Assembly: GCA_012727685.1 (NCBI GenBank)
Contig: JAAYGO010000154.1
Span: forward strand, 1-6,428
Reading direction: 5' to 3'
DNA: 6,428 nt
From: Bacillota bacterium
GTDB lineage: Bacteria; Bacillota; Dethiobacteria; DTU022
Shown: piece by piece, positions 5,742 to 6,428 of the stretch
How the letters are laid out: every line of letters starts with the position of its first letter
Numbering within the stretch: the first letter of the stretch is position 1
Notes under the pieces: model-generated
Seen by the model: only the letters and a program-made list of their open reading frames with translations
Told to the model about the DNA's origin: nothing
Database searches by the model: none
Translations under genes and position numbers: made by a program

Positions 5742-6197
5742 ATGTTTTGCGAAAAATGCGGAAAGGAACTTTTGGAAGGAGCAAAATTCTGCGGGAGCTG
5801 CGGAGCAAAAATCGAGCCAGAACAGCCCGCCCCTAGGGTTGCAGCGGAGCCGCCTCCGGTTCACCCTGTCCCACCGCCCCCGGCCTACACGCCACCGGTG
5901 CAGGCAGTGACGCCACGCCAGGCTTATGCTCCGGCGCAGCCACAGGCCTATCCCGGGCAGCCGGCAAGCGAACCGCTGAGCGTCGGGCAGTACATTGGGA
6001 TGTTCTTGCTGCTGTGCGTGCCCCTGCTGAACATCATTCTGCTGTTTGTATGGAGCTTTGGCGGCTCGGTCAACTTGAACAGGAAGAATTTCGCGCGGGC
6101 GTCCCTGATTTTTTCCGCCGTGATGCTGGTAATCTGGATCGCCGCCGGAGGGCTGATTGCGGGAATTTTAAGTGAAATATCGGGCGGGTTCTATTAA
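5742..6197 (+). CDS. Small zinc-ribbon membrane protein of unknown function
   Basis: A 151-residue protein starting at ATG 5742, seven bases after GGAGG (5730-5734); the in-frame ATG at 5724 lies upstream of that RBS and is less likely. Residues 3-20 hold a four-cysteine zinc ribbon (Cys3, Cys6, Cys17, Cys20; FCEKCGKELL then KFCGSCGAK), typical of the zinc_ribbon_2 type. Residues about 25-78 are a Pro/Ala/Gln-rich, probably disordered linker. Two hydrophobic segments follow (about 84-106 and 121-143), joined by SFGGSVNLNRKNFARAS. Such proteins, with an N-terminal zinc ribbon, Pro-rich linker and C-terminal membrane anchor, are common in Firmicutes, but their role is unknown. A cytoplasmic zinc ribbon tethered to the membrane is the simple topology. 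It follows a terminator and is probably its own transcription unit. It has no evident link to RNase G. Confidence 0.88.
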   Translation: MFCEKCGKELLEGAKFCGSCGAKIEPEQPAPRVAAEPPPVHPVPPPPAYTPPVQAVTPRQAYAPAQPQAYPGQPASEPLSVGQYIGMFLLLCVPLLNIILLFVWSFGGSVNLNRKNFARASLIFSAVMLVIWIAAGGLIAGILSEISGGFY

Positions 6198-6231
6198 GGC
6201 GCCGTAAAAAAGGATTGACCCGGAGGGAACA

Positions 6232-6321
6232 ATGATGAGAGCAAGTGCGCTCCCGGCCGGCGGGGAAAAAAATTTTAAATGGACAGTTTACTGTCAACGA
6301 TTAACGATTTCGTTAGTGTAA
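6232..6321 (+). CDS. Possible small ORF, 29 codons, unrecognised
   Basis: An ORF opens at ATG 6232 or the adjacent ATG 6235 and ends at TAA 6319-6321. GGAGGG (6222-6227) lies four or seven bases upstream, a good RBS for the second ATG. The peptide is basic and mixed (MMRASALPAGGEKNF...), without a membrane segment or a motif I recognise. It starts 34 bases after the zinc-ribbon gene and could be co-transcribed. Its end overlaps the repeat and palindrome at 6296-6315, and the codon use is not convincing, so it may be chance or a gene remnant. Confidence 0.2.
   Translation: MMRASALPAGGEKNFKWTVYCQRLTISLV
6296..6315. repeat. Tandem AACGATT pair overlapping a TAACGA-TT-TCGTTA palindrome
   Basis: AACGATT occurs at 6296-6302 and 6303-6309. 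Overlapping it, TAACGA (6302-6307) and TCGTTA (6310-6315) form a perfect inverted repeat with a two-base centre. Just upstream, GACAG (6282-6286) and CTGTC (6291-6295) form another small inverted repeat. TAAAAT (6319-6324) follows and could be a -10 box, though no good -35 is correctly spaced. The arrangement resembles an operator or an element end, but nothing proves either. Confidence 0.45.
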
Positions 6322-6335
6322 AATTATCGTAGGTT

Positions 6336-6354
6336 TATGGAGGATATTTCCATA
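6336..6354 (+). repeat. Small inverted repeat TATGGA / TCCATA
   Basis: TATGGA (6336-6341) and TCCATA (6349-6354) can form a six-pair hairpin with a seven-base loop. It lies in an AT-rich stretch between the palindrome cluster and the structured leader at the window's edge. It may be part of the same leader or mobile-element end. Confidence 0.35.
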
Positions 6355-6365
6355 TAGGAATAGAA

Positions 6366-6425
6366 GAGGAACCTCACATTCGCCTAAGAATGAATACCCC
6401 CCGAAGGAGGCAGAGGTTCCTCATG
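6366..6425 (+). promoter_or_regulatory. Structured 5' leader able to hide a ribosome binding site; candidate start of an unseen gene
   Basis: GAGGAACCTC (6366-6375) and GAGGTTCCTC (6413-6422) are exact reverse complements and could form a ten-pair outer stem. Inside are CATTC/GAATG (6377-6381 / 6388-6392, loop GCCTAA) and a run of six C (6397-6402) facing AAGGAGG (6404-6410), so the RNA could fold as a three-way junction that covers the Shine-Dalgarno sequence. ATG 6423 begins at the foot of the outer stem, 12 bases after AAGGAGG, and the next codon is GAC (Met-Asp). The window ends three bases later, so the product is unknown. Either a cis-acting RNA switch or the left end of an IS200/IS605-like element, where a hairpin hides the transposase RBS, would fit. 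I do not recognise a known riboswitch class. Confidence 0.4.
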
Positions 6426-6428
6426 GAC

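Noticed and set aside
6252..6276. GC hairpin CCCG/CGGG followed by A-run and TTTT
   Set aside because: The stem is four pairs and the bases that follow are mostly A, so it does not fit a terminator on the + strand.
1..6428. CRISPR array, tRNA or rRNA genes, complete insertion sequence
   Set aside because: No regularly spaced 24-40-base repeats, no cloverleaf-like segment and no transposase were seen; only a possible element end at the right edge.

Overview
The window reads as chromosomal DNA from a GC-rich, spore-forming member of the Firmicutes, most like the Peptococcaceae / Desulfotomaculum-Pelotomaculum type. This rests on strong AGGAGG-type ribosome binding sites, use of TTG/GTG starts, a SpoIVFB-like protease and the gene order. 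The species cannot be named from the sequence alone.

All supported genes lie on the + strand. Bases 1-183 are the 3' end of an M23 (LytM-type) endopeptidase gene. Next comes an M50 intramembrane metalloprotease of the SpoIVFB family (271-1203). Then follow a two-gene unit of unknown function, a B12-binding-like radical SAM protein (1266-3056, TIGR03960 type) and its partner 'radical SAM-linked' protein (3057-3773, TIGR03936/DUF2344 type), and an RNase E/G family endoribonuclease with a C-terminal TRAM-like extension (3843-5519). A near-consensus sigma-A promoter overlaps the end of the protease gene, so the radical SAM pair and RNase G can probably be transcribed apart from the protease. After RNase G come a 30-bp perfect palindrome and a textbook intrinsic terminator, which closes the block.

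Beyond the terminator the base composition drops and the content looks accessory. There is a small zinc-ribbon membrane protein (5742-6197) with its own leader, a possible 29-residue ORF, and a stretch rich in small repeats and palindromes. The window ends in a foldable 5' leader (6366-6425) just before a candidate ATG at 6423. This leader could be a regulated UTR or the left end of an IS200/IS605-like element; the gene itself lies outside the window. The ribosomal protein L21 gene (rplU), which often follows RNase G in this group, is not seen next to it.

Functionally, the first two genes match the peptidase-like protein plus SpoIVFB pair used to process pro-sigma-K in sporulation. The middle pair is a conserved but uncharacterised radical SAM system linked to an RNA-processing gene. 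No clearly new large system is visible. The best leads are the radical SAM pair, the structured leader at the right edge, and the heptamer-phased intergenic repeats.
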